A DNA stretch of 55,492 nucleotides. Source: Bryobacterales bacterium. GTDB taxonomy: Bacteria > Acidobacteriota > Terriglobia > Bryobacterales > Bryobacteraceae. Within the stretch, counting starts at the first letter, position 1; each line of letters begins with the position of its first letter. The notes below the pieces were generated by a model. That model had not been told where the DNA came from. It saw only the letters and a program-made list of their open reading frames with translations, and did no database searches. The stretch lies in NCBI GenBank assembly GCA_003166475.1, contig PMVV01000053.1, forward strand, positions 1-55,492, read 5' to 3'. Shown here piece after piece: positions 40,525 through 50,513 of the stretch. The translations under genes were made by a program, and so were the position numbers.

Positions 40525-40910
40525 TATTCCGCTCCTGGCCGGAACGCTTTGACTTCCAGCCCGGCAATGGCCTTAAAGTGGCGTGCATTGCCCGTCGCCA
40601 GCGGCAGGGCGGCTGCGCGGGCCGTGGCCGCAATCAGCGCATCCGCGACTCGCAGTCCGCCTCCCAGGGCGTGCGCTTCGATCAAACTGAGGGCCACGTG
40701 GCTGATCGCTTCGTTAACTGGAATCAGCCGGATGCCGTTCTGCTGAATGAATTGGTGAATCGTCTTGATTTCGACTCGCGAGCGCGCGCCTTGCAGGAGT
40801 TCCATTGCAGAAACGATCGAGGCGGCGCGGTCGGACTGCGATTCGATGAGCCGCGCCGCAGCGCCGTCTCCCCGCAGGAACCAGATCAGTATGTCGGTAT
40901 CAAAGATCAT
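40524..40910 (-). CDS. PIN-domain toxin (VapC-like)
   Basis: 128 residues from the ATG at 40910 (MIFDTDILIWFLRGD), overlapping the antitoxin gene by 11 bases; the longer frame adds 14 unrelated residues. PIN-domain acidic residues: Asp4/Asp6 in FDTDIL, Glu in SAMELLQG, Asp in RVADALIAATA, then LATGNARHFKAI, where the usual Asp/Thr-Asn is present in changed form. Likely a Mg-dependent RNase that cuts specific tRNA or rRNA when not bound by its partner. It is followed directly by mutL, which may be read through. Confidence 0.9.
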   Translation of the reverse strand: MIFDTDILIWFLRGDGAAARLIESQSDRAASIVSAMELLQGARSRVEIKTIHQFIQQNGIRLIPVNEAISHVALSLIEAHALGGGLRVADALIAATARAAALPLATGNARHFKAIAGLEVKAFRPGAE

Positions 40911-41148
40911 CGAACCGCCCGCGCCGCAACTTCCGGACATAAGCGGGCACATTTTTCAAATCGGTGCGGTCTTTCCACATGCCGAACGCCGGATGGGAGG
41001 TAAGGCTCCCCTTTCTTTTTTCTCCGGCAACCGGCGTGAGGCGCGCTTTTTCCTTGCCCCGGTAAAGCACTGTCACGGTTTCGCCGCGATCAAGCGCTTC
41101 CAACACGTCCTTCATGCGGTAACGAAGATCGACTACGCTCGCCTTCAT
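40900..41148 (-). CDS. antitoxin of the PIN-domain toxin (Phd/VapB-like)
   Basis: 82 residues. Starts VVDLRYRMKDVLEALDRGETVTVLYRGKEKARLTPV, the Phd/YefM-type DNA-binding fold; the C-terminal part (HPAFGMWKDRTDLKNVPAYVRKLR) would wrap the toxin. Upstream of the overlapping PIN gene, as is usual. Likely represses its own promoter through the palindrome at 41160-41174, which is only 11 bases upstream of its start. Confidence 0.9.
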   Translation of the reverse strand: MKASVVDLRYRMKDVLEALDRGETVTVLYRGKEKARLTPVAGEKRKGSLTSHPAFGMWKDRTDLKNVPAYVRKLRRGRFDDL

Positions 41149-41159
41149 GTCTACTCGCT

Positions 41160-41174
41160 ATTATACAGTATAAT
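41160..41174. promoter_or_regulatory. 15-bp palindrome with -10 boxes for both directions
   Basis: ATTATAC-A-GTATAAT is a perfect palindrome. It contains TATAAT on the plus strand (41169-41174, toward the ABC permease) and TATAAT on the minus strand (41165-41160, toward the antitoxin). An antitoxin bound here would cover both promoters. No clear -35 boxes. Confidence 0.6.
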
Positions 41175-41188
41175 GATTGGTCCGGCCA

Positions 41189-42760
41189 ATGAATGCGCCA
41201 CTGATTTTCCGCCTGGTAGGGCTGCGCTACAAGCTGCTGTGGGCCCAAACGCGCACGCGGAACGGCAGGATCGCCTTGTTCCTCGCGGGCTATCTGTTCG
41301 CCCTTTTCATTCTGCTGCTGATGACCGCCGGAGGCTACGGCGCGGCCATGATCGCGGTGCGCTCGGGCCAGTCCGAAAAGGTCGCGCAGGCGGTGCTGGG
41401 CGGGCTGTTTCTGAATGCGCTCATCGCATCCGTGGTTACGGGGTTCGGCATTAACACGGCGTTCACCGATGCGGCCTTGCGCCGGTATGCGCTCAGCGCA
41501 CGCGACCGGCTGGCGGCGCGCCACCTGACCGGTATCCTGGAGCCGGTGTGGATTTTCGTACTGGGACTTTACCTGGGCCTTTCCACCGGCATGTACGTGT
41601 TTGGCGCGGGCAGCTTCGGGTTGGGCGCGGCGGCGGTACTGCTGTTGCTGATTGCGAATTACCTGCTGGCGCGCGTGCTGGCCACCCTGATCGAATGGCT
41701 CTCGCACGTGAAGGGCGGCACGGCGATCCTGTTCCTGATGCTGATGGGCGCGTGCCTCCTGCCTGGATACTTGATCCCCAGGCTGGCAAACGCGCATGGG
41801 GCCAAGGAAGGCATGCTGGCGGTGCTCGGCTACACGCCGCCGTTCGCCGCCGCGGCGCTGATGGTGAATGCGGGCGCCGGGATGCTGCGGCATTTCGGCC
41901 TGCTGGCCGGATGGATCGCGGCCTTGCTCATTTTGCTCGCGGCGATCGAGAAGCAGGCCGCTCGTCCGCGCAGCGCGGCCGCCGAGGTGGCCACGTGGGA
42001 CGACCGCTACGAACGCATCGGGTCCATCTTCGGGCCTACGATGGCGGCGTTGATCGGCAGATCGCTTCGTTACTACGTACGTTCCAACAAGGTGCGCTTC
42101 AACTACATCGGCGCGCTGCCGGCGCTGGCGTTCCTCACTTTCAACAACCCTACGGCGGCCGGGCCGCTGCACTATTTCGTGCGCGCGCTGGGCGCCTTCA
42201 CGGTCGTGGGATTCCTGGGCACGGCGGTGATGTCCACCAACCAGTTCGGCTTCGACGCCTCCGGTTTCCGGCGCTATTTCCTGCTGCCGATTGCGCCCGG
42301 CGCGATCCTGCGCGCGTCGAGCTACACAGCCATGTTTGTGGGAGGCACGCTGGTGGCCGCCGCGCTGCTGCTGTGGCTGCTCTTTGCGCCAGTTCCATTG
42401 GATGCGCAGATGGCCACCATGCTACTGGCGGCCGGCGTGGGCGGACTGTGCCTGTTCAATGCGCTGTCGATCTGGACTTCGCTGCTCGCGCCGCGGCCTA
42501 CGAACTTCGAGACCACCTTCGGCAATCAGCTCTCGTTGAGCGCCAACGTGCTGCTAATCGGCGGCTTGCTGGCGTGCATCTTCGGCGTGATGGCGTTGGA
42601 CAAGATTGCCGGCCCGGCCGCGGTGCTGAGCTACTGGTGGACCTCGATTCCGGCGGCTGCGCTGGCTGTCGTTTTCTACCTTTACTCCCTGCGGCGGGGA
42701 GCGGAGGTGTTTGTCAGCCGCAGAGAGCGCCTCTTGAACGCTCTGGAAGGACGGAACTAG
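41189..42760 (+). CDS. ABC-2-type exporter permease, large form
   Basis: 523 residues from the ATG at 41189; a TTG at 41177 would add four. About a dozen hydrophobic segments in two halves (residues ~25-270 and ~310-510) around a cytoplasmic loop (DDRYERIGSIFGP). No substrate-specific motif. The ATP-binding gene follows at once, so the two form an exporter of unknown substrate. It diverges from the toxin-antitoxin pair and probably shares its operator/promoter site. Confidence 0.85.
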   Translation: MNAPLIFRLVGLRYKLLWAQTRTRNGRIALFLAGYLFALFILLLMTAGGYGAAMIAVRSGQSEKVAQAVLGGLFLNALIASVVTGFGINTAFTDAALRRYALSARDRLAARHLTGILEPVWIFVLGLYLGLSTGMYVFGAGSFGLGAAAVLLLLIANYLLARVLATLIEWLSHVKGGTAILFLMLMGACLLPGYLIPRLANAHGAKEGMLAVLGYTPPFAAAALMVNAGAGMLRHFGLLAGWIAALLILLAAIEKQAARPRSAAAEVATWDDRYERIGSIFGPTMAALIGRSLRYYVRSNKVRFNYIGALPALAFLTFNNPTAAGPLHYFVRALGAFTVVGFLGTAVMSTNQFGFDASGFRRYFLLPIAPGAILRASSYTAMFVGGTLVAAALLLWLLFAPVPLDAQMATMLLAAGVGGLCLFNALSIWTSLLAPRPTNFETTFGNQLSLSANVLLIGGLLACIFGVMALDKIAGPAAVLSYWWTSIPAAALAVVFYLYSLRRGAEVFVSRRERLLNALEGRN

Positions 42761-42775
42761 ACCTTGCCTCAAGCC

Positions 42776-43549
42776 ATGACTTCTGCCATCCAAGTCGACA
42801 ACTTGACCAAGAAGTACGGGGAGACGGTCGCCGTCGAGAATCTCTCGCTGACGGTGCCGGCCGGGACCATGTTCGGTTTCCTGGGGCCGAACGGCTCGGG
42901 GAAGAGCACCACCATCGGCTGCCTGACGGGGCTGCTCGACCCGAATGCGGGCGAGATCCGGATTCTGGGCGAGCCGTTCCACGATGGCGCGGTGGCGCTG
43001 AAGCGGCGCATGGGCGTGATGCCGGAATCGCTGGGCCTGTTCGATGCGCTTTACGCGCACGAATTCCTCTTTTTTCAAGCCCGCATGTTCGGCCTGGATG
43101 AAGAGACGGCGCGCCGCCGGGTGAGCGAACTGCTGGACGCCATGGAACTCGGCGGTACGGGCAAAAAGCGGCTATCGGAATTCAGCGCCGGCATGCGCAA
43201 GCGCGTGGCATTCGCGGCCGCTGTGATTCACGGGCCGGACCTGCTGTTCCTGGACGAGCCGTTCGAGAGCATCGACCCGGCCGGCGTGGCGTCCATTAAG
43301 CAGTGGCTACACAAGATCACCGGGCAGGGCCGCGCGGTCTTCCTTACCACGCACGTGCTGGAGACCGTGGAGCGCCTCTGCTCGCAGGTGGCCATCATCA
43401 CCAAGCCCGGCAAGCTGGTGTGGCAGGGAGACATTAGCGCGCTCGACCGCGACGGTGCGATCTCGCACGATGGGAGAGAGTTCCGCACGCTGGAGCAGTT
43501 GTTCCTGCATCTGACCGGTGAGCGTTATGCGCAACTGGAATGGCTGTAG
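42776..43549 (+). CDS. ABC transporter ATP-binding protein
   Basis: 257 residues from the ATG at 42776; a TTG at 42764 is an alternative, and neither has a good ribosome-binding site. Walker [12 protein letters not shown]-loop [12 protein letters not shown], signature [11 protein letters not shown], Walker [10 protein letters not shown] and the H-loop LTTHVLE are all intact. Belongs to the CcmA/DrrA-like exporter ATPases that partner ABC-2 permeases. It follows the permease by 15 bases. Confidence 0.93.
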   Translation: MTSAIQVDNLTKKYGETVAVENLSLTVPAGTMFGFLGPNGSGKSTTIGCLTGLLDPNAGEIRILGEPFHDGAVALKRRMGVMPESLGLFDALYAHEFLFFQARMFGLDEETARRRVSELLDAMELGGTGKKRLSEFSAGMRKRVAFAAAVIHGPDLLFLDEPFESIDPAGVASIKQWLHKITGQGRAVFLTTHVLETVERLCSQVAIITKPGKLVWQGDISALDRDGAISHDGREFRTLEQLFLHLTGERYAQLEWL

Positions 43550-43553
43550 GGTG

Positions 43554-43614
43554 AAAAAAGAAAAACCGCATCGGGGTTGCTCTGAGGACCGGCTAGAGCC
43601 TCCTGCCGATGCGG
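43554..43614 (-). terminator. intrinsic terminator on the minus strand
   Basis: On the minus strand CCGCATCGG (43614-43606) pairs with CCGATGCGG (43574-43566), followed by TTTTTCTTTTTT (43565-43554). It also lies just past the stop of the ABC ATPase, but the T-run serves only the minus strand. Confidence 0.7.
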
Positions 43615-43763
43615 CTCGCCCAGGTTGGGCTGGGATCCGGCGGCGGACCATCTGGATGGACCGGCATTCCTGGTAAGGTCCGCGTCCAAACTTTCCTCGC
43701 CACGAATGCCAGATGACTACCGCAACCGCAGACCCCCGGGGAGATCGTAAGAATCCGTTTGAC

Positions 43764-43794
43764 AAAAAAACCCCTCTGTTGCAACCAACAAGGG
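43764..43794 (-). terminator. second intrinsic terminator on the minus strand
   Basis: On the minus strand CCCTTGTTG-GTTG-CAACAGAGGG (43794-43772, one bulge) is followed by a run of seven T (43770-43764). No coding gene precedes it on that strand. Confidence 0.65.
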
Positions 43795-44031
43795 AAGACT
43801 AGCGAGCCCAAATACTGTTACGGACACCGGCTCCCGCAAGCACGTTGTCTTGTTGCGCCCGTTCTTCTTCCGCCTGCCTGTTGCAGCAGAGGGCAGGTTA
43901 AAAGTTACTTCGCCAATTCATCACCGAAAATAGCAACCAGACGGCCAACTGTCAATCCTCTGTATCCTGCTGAAATCGCGCAACGTCTCGGGCCGCACAT
44001 TTTGGCCGGCCGTGGCCCGCTGGGCGGGCAC

Positions 44032-44048
44032 TGTGTCGCTATGACACA
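44032..44048 (+). promoter_or_regulatory. inverted repeat before the glycoside-phosphorylase operon
   Basis: TGTGTC-gctat-GACACA (44032-44048) is a perfect 6-bp inverted repeat ending ten bases before the first ATG of the operon. Position and symmetry suggest a repressor operator. No -10/-35 pair is obvious. Confidence 0.35.
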
Positions 44049-44058
44049 ATCGGGGTGA

Positions 44059-45438
44059 ATGCACCTTCGCCGGGTATCCGCTCTCGCGCTGGCCGTGGCC
44101 GCCCTGGCCGGCATGGCGCCCAGCATTGCTCACAGCCAGGCTCTGAGCCGGGAGGAACCCATGCGGGCCGACGCACCGCACCCCCGCATTTTCCTGGGCG
44201 CCAGGCGGCTTCGGTTGCTGCGCAGGGAGCGCGAGCGCCAGTCCATGCGCTGGAACCAGTTTCACCTTTTGATAGCCGGCAAAGCTCCCATGCCCGAACC
44301 GGGGTTCGCCGAGGCTTTGTACTATGAGGTGTCCGGCAGCGCCGAAGCGGGCCAGCAGTCCGTCGCCTGGGCGCTGGGCGCCGGCGCCGACCTCCGCCAA
44401 CTGGCACTGGTCTTCGACTGGTGCCAGGATATTCTAACCGCGGCGCAATCCAAGACATTGGCCGCCAAGCTCGCGCGAGGCATCGAGCAAAGCCGCCGCG
44501 ACGCATCGGTGTCCGCGATCCGCTCCCGCCTGCTGGCTGCGGTAGCTATATCCGGGCACGTGCCGGATGTCCCGGAGCGGGAGATCGAACAGGTGGTGCG
44601 CAAATGGTGGGAAGGCCAGATGGTCCCTGCGATCAATGGCGGCCGCGAGGCGATTGCGCGCGACGACGCTTACGCCCTGATGGAGATTCTGCACGTGGTG
44701 CGCGACAACTTCAACCAGGATCTGCGCGAGGCCGCGCCCCGCTTCTTCACCGATCTGCCCATGGTGCAGCTTTTGAGCTACTATCCCGCCACGTTTCCGG
44801 CGGGCGAAAACGACTATCGCATCCCCGCCGCGCCGCATGCGGAAGGACAGCCGGACCTGCGCCGCGCGGCCCTATCACGCGCCGCCGAATTCAGCATGGT
44901 GGCTTTCGATGCCAACGCACCCGGCAGCCAGTTTCTGCAAGGCTGGCTGCTGAACGACCATTTCCTGATGCGCGGCACGTTCGGCGCGCCGTATGAGTTT
45001 CTGTGGGCCAACCCTTACCAACCCGGCCTCAGCTATTTCCAAGCGCCGCTGGTGGAGCACGACAGCTTGTTGGGACGCCTGTTCGTGCGGTCCGGTTGGG
45101 ATGAATCCGCCGCGTGGCTGGGATTCTTCTCGGGCGAGCTGCAGATGTTCGAGGATGGGGGCGTCGCCGTGCTCGATCCGCACGTCGATGCGGAGCCTTT
45201 GGATCTCGGGCGAGCCGTGATTCTGTTCGGCGCGCACACGCAGAAATTCAAATTGGCGGTGGAAGGCAAAGCGCCGGTGTTCGTGGTGGGGCTGAAGGCG
45301 CGCCGGAATTACCTCATCGAGGTCGACGATGAGGAGGTCTCGGAGGGAGAGAGCGACGCGGGAGGCATCCTGGCGCTGGACGTGCCGCACGATACGGAAG
45401 TGGGTGTGCGGTTGCACGAGGGCGTACCGTTGTTATGA
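44059..45438 (+). CDS. exported protein, probably an alpha/alpha-toroid (heparinase II/III-like), unknown function
   Basis: 459 residues with a signal peptide (MHLRRVSALALAVAALAGMAP). The first ~300 residues are helical with repeated aromatic/acidic motifs; the last ~150 are beta-rich (AWLGFFSGELQMFEDGGVAVLDP), the layout of heparinase II/III- and alginate-lyase-like polysaccharide lyases. I see no certain catalytic triad, so the lyase call is tentative. It opens an operon with two sugar phosphorylases and an epimerase and could release or bind the oligosaccharides they use. Confidence 0.65.
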   Translation: MHLRRVSALALAVAALAGMAPSIAHSQALSREEPMRADAPHPRIFLGARRLRLLRRERERQSMRWNQFHLLIAGKAPMPEPGFAEALYYEVSGSAEAGQQSVAWALGAGADLRQLALVFDWCQDILTAAQSKTLAAKLARGIEQSRRDASVSAIRSRLLAAVAISGHVPDVPEREIEQVVRKWWEGQMVPAINGGREAIARDDAYALMEILHVVRDNFNQDLREAAPRFFTDLPMVQLLSYYPATFPAGENDYRIPAAPHAEGQPDLRRAALSRAAEFSMVAFDANAPGSQFLQGWLLNDHFLMRGTFGAPYEFLWANPYQPGLSYFQAPLVEHDSLLGRLFVRSGWDESAAWLGFFSGELQMFEDGGVAVLDPHVDAEPLDLGRAVILFGAHTQKFKLAVEGKAPVFVVGLKARRNYLIEVDDEEVSEGESDAGGILALDVPHDTEVGVRLHEGVPLL

Positions 45439-45459
45439 TAAAGCGATCCACAAATCCAA

Positions 45460-46638
45460 ATGACCAAAGAGTTTCAACTTCGGCTGGATGAGCTGACTCG
45501 CGGCCACGAGCATCTGATCCAGCGCCCCAACGAACCGCTGCCGGAGACGAGCGGCTGGTTCCAGCGTTACCGCTATCCGGTGCTGACGGCGGCCCACGCG
45601 CCACTCCACTGGCGCTTCGACTTCGATCCAGAGGCTAACCCGTTTCTGCTGGAGAGGCAGGCGGTGAACGCGGCGTTCAATGTGGGCACGATGGAGTGGA
45701 ACGGCAAGATCGTGCTGATGGCGCGGGTGGAGGGCGCCGACCGGAAGTCGTTCTTCGCGGTTGCGGAGAGCGCCAACGGCATCGACGGTTTTCGGTTCTG
45801 GGACTATCCGGTGGTCATGCCCGAGGGCGAGGAGCCCGAGACCAACGTTTACGACATGCGGCTGACGGCGCACGAGGACGGCTGGATCTACGGGTTGTTC
45901 TGCGCGGAACGGAAAGACCCCAGTGCGCCGCCGGGCGACCTTTCGTCGGCAGTCGCGCAATGCGGAGTCGCGCGCACGCACGACTTGAAGAAGTGGGAAC
46001 GGCTGGACGATCTGCGGACGCCGTCTGCGCAGCAGCGCAATTGCGTGCTGCATCCGGAGTTCGTCGACGGCAGCTACGCGTTCTACACGCGGCCGCAGGA
46101 TAGTTTCATCGAGGCGGGGCGCGGCGGCGGCATCGGTTGGGGACTGGCGGCGAACATGGAGCACGCCACCATCGCAGAGGAGACCATCATCGAGCGCCGC
46201 GAATACCACACCATCAATGAAGTGAAGAACGGACTGGGTCCCGCGCCGATCAAGACAGCGAAGGGTTGGCTACACTTGGCGCATGGCGTGCGCAACACCG
46301 CGGCTGGGCTGCGGTACGTTTTGTATTGCTTCCTGTGCGATTTGGCCGAGCCGCACAAGGTGACCGCGCATCCCGGCGGATATTTTCTGGGGCCGCTGGG
46401 TGAGGAGCGCGTCGGCGACGTTTCGAATGTGGCTTTCTCCAACGGCTGGGTCGTGCGCGGAGACGACGTCTTCATTTACTATGGCGCGTCCGATACGCGG
46501 ACTTATGTTGCGACGACCACGGTGGAGCGTTTGCTCGACTACGTATTGAATACGCCACCCGATCCGCTGCGCAGCGCCTTGTGTGTCGAGCAGCGCATCG
46601 CTTTGATCGACAAGAATCGTGCGCGGTCGGGCAAATGA
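45460..46638 (+). CDS. glycoside hydrolase family 130 phosphorylase (mannosyl-glucose phosphorylase-like)
   Basis: 392 residues, no signal peptide. Five-bladed propeller family: [39 protein letters not shown], then [17 protein letters not shown] (with the proton-donor Asp of GH130 expected in this region) and [19 protein letters not shown]130 enzymes cleave beta-1,4-mannosides with phosphate; the subgroup that acts on mannosyl-glucose is usually encoded beside cellobiose 2-epimerase, exactly as here. Predicted product: alpha-mannose 1-phosphate plus glucose. The stop overlaps the next ATG. Confidence 0.9.
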   Translation: MTKEFQLRLDELTRGHEHLIQRPNEPLPETSGWFQRYRYPVLTAAHAPLHWRFDFDPEANPFLLERQAVNAAFNVGTMEWNGKIVLMARVEGADRKSFFAVAESANGIDGFRFWDYPVVMPEGEEPETNVYDMRLTAHEDGWIYGLFCAERKDPSAPPGDLSSAVAQCGVARTHDLKKWERLDDLRTPSAQQRNCVLHPEFVDGSYAFYTRPQDSFIEAGRGGGIGWGLAANMEHATIAEETIIERREYHTINEVKNGLGPAPIKTAKGWLHLAHGVRNTAAGLRYVLYCFLCDLAEPHKVTAHPGGYFLGPLGEERVGDVSNVAFSNGWVVRGDDVFIYYGASDTRTYVATTTVERLLDYVLNTPPDPLRSALCVEQRIALIDKNRARSGK

Positions 46639-47840
46639 TCACGGATACGGAGTGGGCCGCGCAGTTCCGGCAAGAGCTGACCGGCAATATTCTGCCGTTT
46701 TGGATGCGGTACACCGTGGACCGGACAAACGGCGGATTCTTCGGCGCGGTCGATTGCGACTTGCGCGTGGATACGCACGCTGTCCGCGCATCTGTTATCA
46801 ACTCGCGCATCCTTTGGACGTTCTCCGCGGCGGCGCGCGTCCTGGGGAGCGCAGCGTACCGCGACATCGCCGATTGGGCGTATGAATACATCGTCGATAA
46901 GTTCTGGGACAGGGAATTCGGCGGTGTGTACTGGATGCTCGATTACCAGGGCAACCCGATCTCCGACCGCAAGCAAATCTACGCGCAGGCTTTTGCCGTT
47001 TATGGCATGGCTGAATACTTCCGGGCGACGGGGCGCGCGAAAAGCCTGGAATTGGCGAAGCAACTTTATCGCCTGATTGAGGAGAAGAGCGGCGAGCCTG
47101 AGTACGGTGGATATTTGGAGGCCCGCTTCCGCGATTGGAGCCCGCTCGAAGATCTGCGACTGAGCGACAAAGACTTGAATTGTCCTAAGTCGATGAACAC
47201 GCACTTGCATGTGTTGGAGGCTTATACCAATCTGCTGCGCGTGTGGGACGATGCCGGGCTGCGGGCCAGTTTGGCGGCGCTGCTGCGAGTGACCATGGAT
47301 CGCATTGTGGACGGCGACGCGGGCCACTTCAAGATGTTCTTCGATAACCGGTGGGCATCGCTTACCGATCATGTTTCGTTCGGACACGATATCGAGGGCA
47401 GTTGGCTGATGCAGGAAGCGGCGGAAGTGCTGGGCGACCGGGCGTTGGTGGAGCGGGCGCGGGCGCTGGCGGTTCGGATGGCGGAGGCGGTTTACGACGA
47501 AGGGCTGGATAAGGACGGCAGCATTTTTTACGAGGCTTCTCACGGGAGATTGGTCGATCCGAACAAGCATTGGTGGGCTCAGGCGGAGGCGGTGGTGGGT
47601 TTCTATAATGCTTGGCAGGTGTGCGGGGAGGAGCGGTTTCGCACGGCCGCCTGGCGAGCTTGGGAATACATTGAAGACAAGGTCGTGGATAAGGTCCACG
47701 GCGAGTGGCACGCGAAATTGCGGCCGGATGGCACGGCGTGGAAGGCGGATGAGGATGCCGATGCGTGCCTGGTCGGGGCTTGGAAATGCCCGTACCATAA
47801 CGGACGCGTTTGTTTGGAGATGATGGCCAGACTGGGCTAG
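46635..47840 (+). CDS. cellobiose 2-epimerase (AGE family)
   Basis: 401 residues from the ATG at 46635, overlapping the GH130 stop (ATGA). (Alpha/alpha)6-barrel of the N-acylglucosamine 2-epimerase superfamily with [41 protein letters not shown] and [13 protein letters not shown], which carry the histidines that abstract and return the C2 proton. Converts the reducing-end mannose of mannobiose to glucose (or cellobiose to glucosyl-mannose), feeding the phosphorylase upstream. Length and motifs match cellobiose 2-epimerases rather than GlcNAc epimerases. Confidence 0.9.
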   Translation: MITDTEWAAQFRQELTGNILPFWMRYTVDRTNGGFFGAVDCDLRVDTHAVRASVINSRILWTFSAAARVLGSAAYRDIADWAYEYIVDKFWDREFGGVYWMLDYQGNPISDRKQIYAQAFAVYGMAEYFRATGRAKSLELAKQLYRLIEEKSGEPEYGGYLEARFRDWSPLEDLRLSDKDLNCPKSMNTHLHVLEAYTNLLRVWDDAGLRASLAALLRVTMDRIVDGDAGHFKMFFDNRWASLTDHVSFGHDIEGSWLMQEAAEVLGDRALVERARALAVRMAEAVYDEGLDKDGSIFYEASHGRLVDPNKHWWAQAEAVVGFYNAWQVCGEERFRTAAWRAWEYIEDKVVDKVHGEWHAKLRPDGTAWKADEDADACLVGAWKCPYHNGRVCLEMMARLG

Positions 47841-47852
47841 AGAACAGTTTAT

Positions 47853-50297
47853 ATGCAATACGGATACTTTGACGATAAGAACCGGGAGTATGTCATTACC
47901 CGTCCGGATACACCCCTGCCATGGATTAACTATCTGGGATGCCAAGCTTACTTTGGCATTATTTCCAACACCGCGGGTGGTTACTCTTTCTATCGCGACG
48001 CTCGCCTGCGCCGTATCACGCGCTACCGGTATAACAACGTTCCCTTCGACTTGGGCGGACGCTATATCTATGTGCGCGACGATGAGACGGGCGACTACTG
48101 GTCGCCATCCTGGCAGCCTACTCACAGCGATCTGGAACAGTATACCTGCCGCCACGGCATGGGTTACAGCACGATCGGCTCCAAGCGCCGCGGCATTTCG
48201 GCCAGCACGCGCTATTTCGTGCCGCTGGACGAGAATCTCGAAATCTGGCAGTTTACGGTTTCGAACGAGCGGCAGACGCCGGCGGCGCTGTCGGTCTTTT
48301 CGGCCATCGAATTCTGCCTGTGGGACGCGCAGGACGATTCCACCAATTTTCAGCGCAACTTCAGCATCGGCGAGGTGGAGATCGAAGACGGCGTGATCTA
48401 TCACAAGACCGAATACCGCGAGCGACGCGATCACTTTGCCTGGTTCGCGTGCTCGGCCGAAGTGGCGGGGTTCGACACGCAGCGCGACGTCTTCCTGGGG
48501 CCGACGCGCGGTTGGGACCGGCCGGCGGCGGTGGAGCGCGGCGAATCGTTTGACTCCGTGGCGCACGGATGGGCGCCCATCGGCTCGCACCATGTCCGGC
48601 TCGTGCTGCAGCCGGGCGAAACACGACAGATCCTTTTTGTTTTGGGGTACCATGAGAACCCCAAGGACGAAAAGTTCGATCCGCCCGAGTCGCAGACGGT
48701 CAACAAGAAGACCGTCAAGCCGGCGATCGCCCGGTATCTGGTTCCGGCGAACGTGGACGAAGCCTTTCAAAAGCTGCGCACTTACTGGGATGGACTGCTG
48801 GGCATCTGCCAGGTTACGACACCCGATATCCACACCGACCGCATGGTGAATGTGTGGAACGCTTATCAGTGCATGGCGACGTTCAATATGTCGCGGTCGG
48901 CATCGTTCTACGAATCGGGCATTGGCCGGGGACTCGGCTTCCGCGATTCGAACCAGGACCTGCTGGGCTTCGTACACATGATCCCGGAGCGCGCCCGCGA
49001 GCGCATCCTGGATTTGGCCGCCACACAGCTTCCGAGCGGCGGCGCGTATCACCAATACCAGCCGCTTACTAAGAAGGGCAACAACGACGTCGGCGGCAAT
49101 TTCAACGACGATCCGCACTGGCTGATTGTGGGCGTTGGCGCGTATCTGAAGGAGACCGGCGACTGGAGCATTCTGGACGAGCCGGTGCAGTTTGACAATC
49201 AGCCGGGTTCCGAACAGCCGCTCTACGAGCACCTGCAACGCAGTTTCCGCTACACGCTGGAGCGACTGGGACCGCACGGGCTGCCGCTGATCGGGCGCGC
49301 CGATTGGAACGATTGCCTGAATCTGAACTGCTTCTCCGATACGCCGGGCCAATCGTTCCAGACCACTACCAACAAAGAAGGCAAGGTGGCCGAGTCGATC
49401 TTCATCGGCGGATTGTTCGTGCTGGCTGCCAAGGAACTGGCGGCCATCGCACGGCACAGCGGACACGCGGACGAAGCGCCTGGGTATCTGGCGGAAGGCG
49501 CGCGCATGGAGGAGACCGTCCGGCGGCACGGCTGGGACGGCGAGTGGTTCCTGCGCGCCTACGACGACTTCGGCAACAAGGTCGGATCGAAGGAGTGCGC
49601 CGAAGGGAAGATCTTCATCGAGCCGCAGGGCTTCTGCATTCTGGCGGGGATTGGGCTGGAGGACGGCCTCGCGCGGCGCGCGCTGGAATCGGTGCGCAAA
49701 TACCTGGCTACGCCGCACGGCATCGTACTGCAGCAGCCAGCGTACTCGCGCTACTATCTGCACCTGGGCGAGATTTCGTCGTACCCGCCGGGTTACAAGG
49801 AGAACGCAGGGATTTTCTGCCATAACAACCCGTGGGTGATCATCGCCGAGGCTATGGCCGGCAATGGCGACGGCGCGCACGATTATTATTCGCGGATCAA
49901 TCCGTCGGCGCGCGAAGCGATCAGCGACGTACACCGGTGCGAGCCGTACGTCTACGCGCAGATGATCGCCGGGCGCGACGCGCCGACGCATGGCGAGGCG
50001 AAGAATTCGTGGCTGACCGGCACCGCGGCGTGGAATTACTACGCCATTGTGCAGTTCATTCTGGGGATACGGCCGGCGTACGATGGCTTGCAGATCACGC
50101 CCGCGATTCCGGAGCGGTGGACGGGATTCCGGGCGGTGCGGCGGTTCCGCGGGGTGACGTATCGGATTACGGTACGGCGCGCGGGGACGGGCAATGCCGT
50201 GAAGTTGGTGGTGGATGGGCTGGCGGCGGAGGGTGATGTGGTTCGGGCGCCCGCGGACGGACGGACGGAGGTGGAGGTAGAAGTCACGCTGGTGTAG
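47853..50297 (+). CDS. glycoside hydrolase family 94 phosphorylase (cellobiose phosphorylase-like)
   Basis: 814 residues, no signal peptide. N-terminal beta-sandwich ([35 protein letters not shown]), a linker and an (alpha/alpha)6 barrel with the catalytic acid in [11 protein letters not shown] (Asp near residue 487), preceded by [14 protein letters not shown], followed by [17 protein letters not shown] and a C-terminal beta domain. Phosphorolyses cellobiose (or a close beta-glucoside) to glucose 1-phosphate and glucose. With the epimerase and GH130 it lets the cell use both gluco- and manno-disaccharides without spending ATP on activation. Confidence 0.94.
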   Translation: MQYGYFDDKNREYVITRPDTPLPWINYLGCQAYFGIISNTAGGYSFYRDARLRRITRYRYNNVPFDLGGRYIYVRDDETGDYWSPSWQPTHSDLEQYTCRHGMGYSTIGSKRRGISASTRYFVPLDENLEIWQFTVSNERQTPAALSVFSAIEFCLWDAQDDSTNFQRNFSIGEVEIEDGVIYHKTEYRERRDHFAWFACSAEVAGFDTQRDVFLGPTRGWDRPAAVERGESFDSVAHGWAPIGSHHVRLVLQPGETRQILFVLGYHENPKDEKFDPPESQTVNKKTVKPAIARYLVPANVDEAFQKLRTYWDGLLGICQVTTPDIHTDRMVNVWNAYQCMATFNMSRSASFYESGIGRGLGFRDSNQDLLGFVHMIPERARERILDLAATQLPSGGAYHQYQPLTKKGNNDVGGNFNDDPHWLIVGVGAYLKETGDWSILDEPVQFDNQPGSEQPLYEHLQRSFRYTLERLGPHGLPLIGRADWNDCLNLNCFSDTPGQSFQTTTNKEGKVAESIFIGGLFVLAAKELAAIARHSGHADEAPGYLAEGARMEETVRRHGWDGEWFLRAYDDFGNKVGSKECAEGKIFIEPQGFCILAGIGLEDGLARRALESVRKYLATPHGIVLQQPAYSRYYLHLGEISSYPPGYKENAGIFCHNNPWVIIAEAMAGNGDGAHDYYSRINPSAREAISDVHRCEPYVYAQMIAGRDAPTHGEAKNSWLTGTAAWNYYAIVQFILGIRPAYDGLQITPAIPERWTGFRAVRRFRGVTYRITVRRAGTGNAVKLVVDGLAAEGDVVRAPADGRTEVEVEVTLV

Positions 50298-50513
50298 GTG
50301 GGCAGGGCCGGATTGTCGAACAAAGCCCATTATATGGATAATAAGTGCCTTGGTTTTCGGTGGGGGTGCAGCTTGGTGCCTGCACGTCCGGCGCGGCGGG
50401 TTGAGGGGCGGGGATCGGTGGCCAGGACTGTCTTTCGTGCCTGATTTAGAGGGAGCGATCGCGTATCCGCTGTGACGTGGGGGCCGGTTGTCAAAGACCA
50501 GGGGGGCAGGGTG
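50298..50513. other. short intergenic region
   Basis: 216 bases between two convergent genes. No coding frame with recognisable features and no obvious terminator for the phosphorylase operon. Confidence 0.5.

Larger units (their letters stand above)
43550..44031. other. intergenic region with two minus-strand terminators and no gene
   Basis: About 480 bases with no convincing coding frame. Two hairpins followed by T-runs both face the minus strand (43554-43614 and 43764-43794), although no minus-strand gene lies to the right before 50.5 kb. One or two unannotated minus-strand RNAs are therefore likely. Confidence 0.5.

Noticed and set aside
43740-43800. Riboswitch upstream of the phosphorylase operon
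   Set aside because: The T-runs of the hairpins face the minus strand, away from that operon, and no known aptamer signature was recognised.
46539-50330. 1263-codon minus-strand open frame antisense to the GH130 end, epimerase and GH94 genes
   Set aside because: The plus strand in the same place codes for clear enzymes. The antisense protein is Arg/His/Val-rich without domains, the usual product of high-GC third-position bias.
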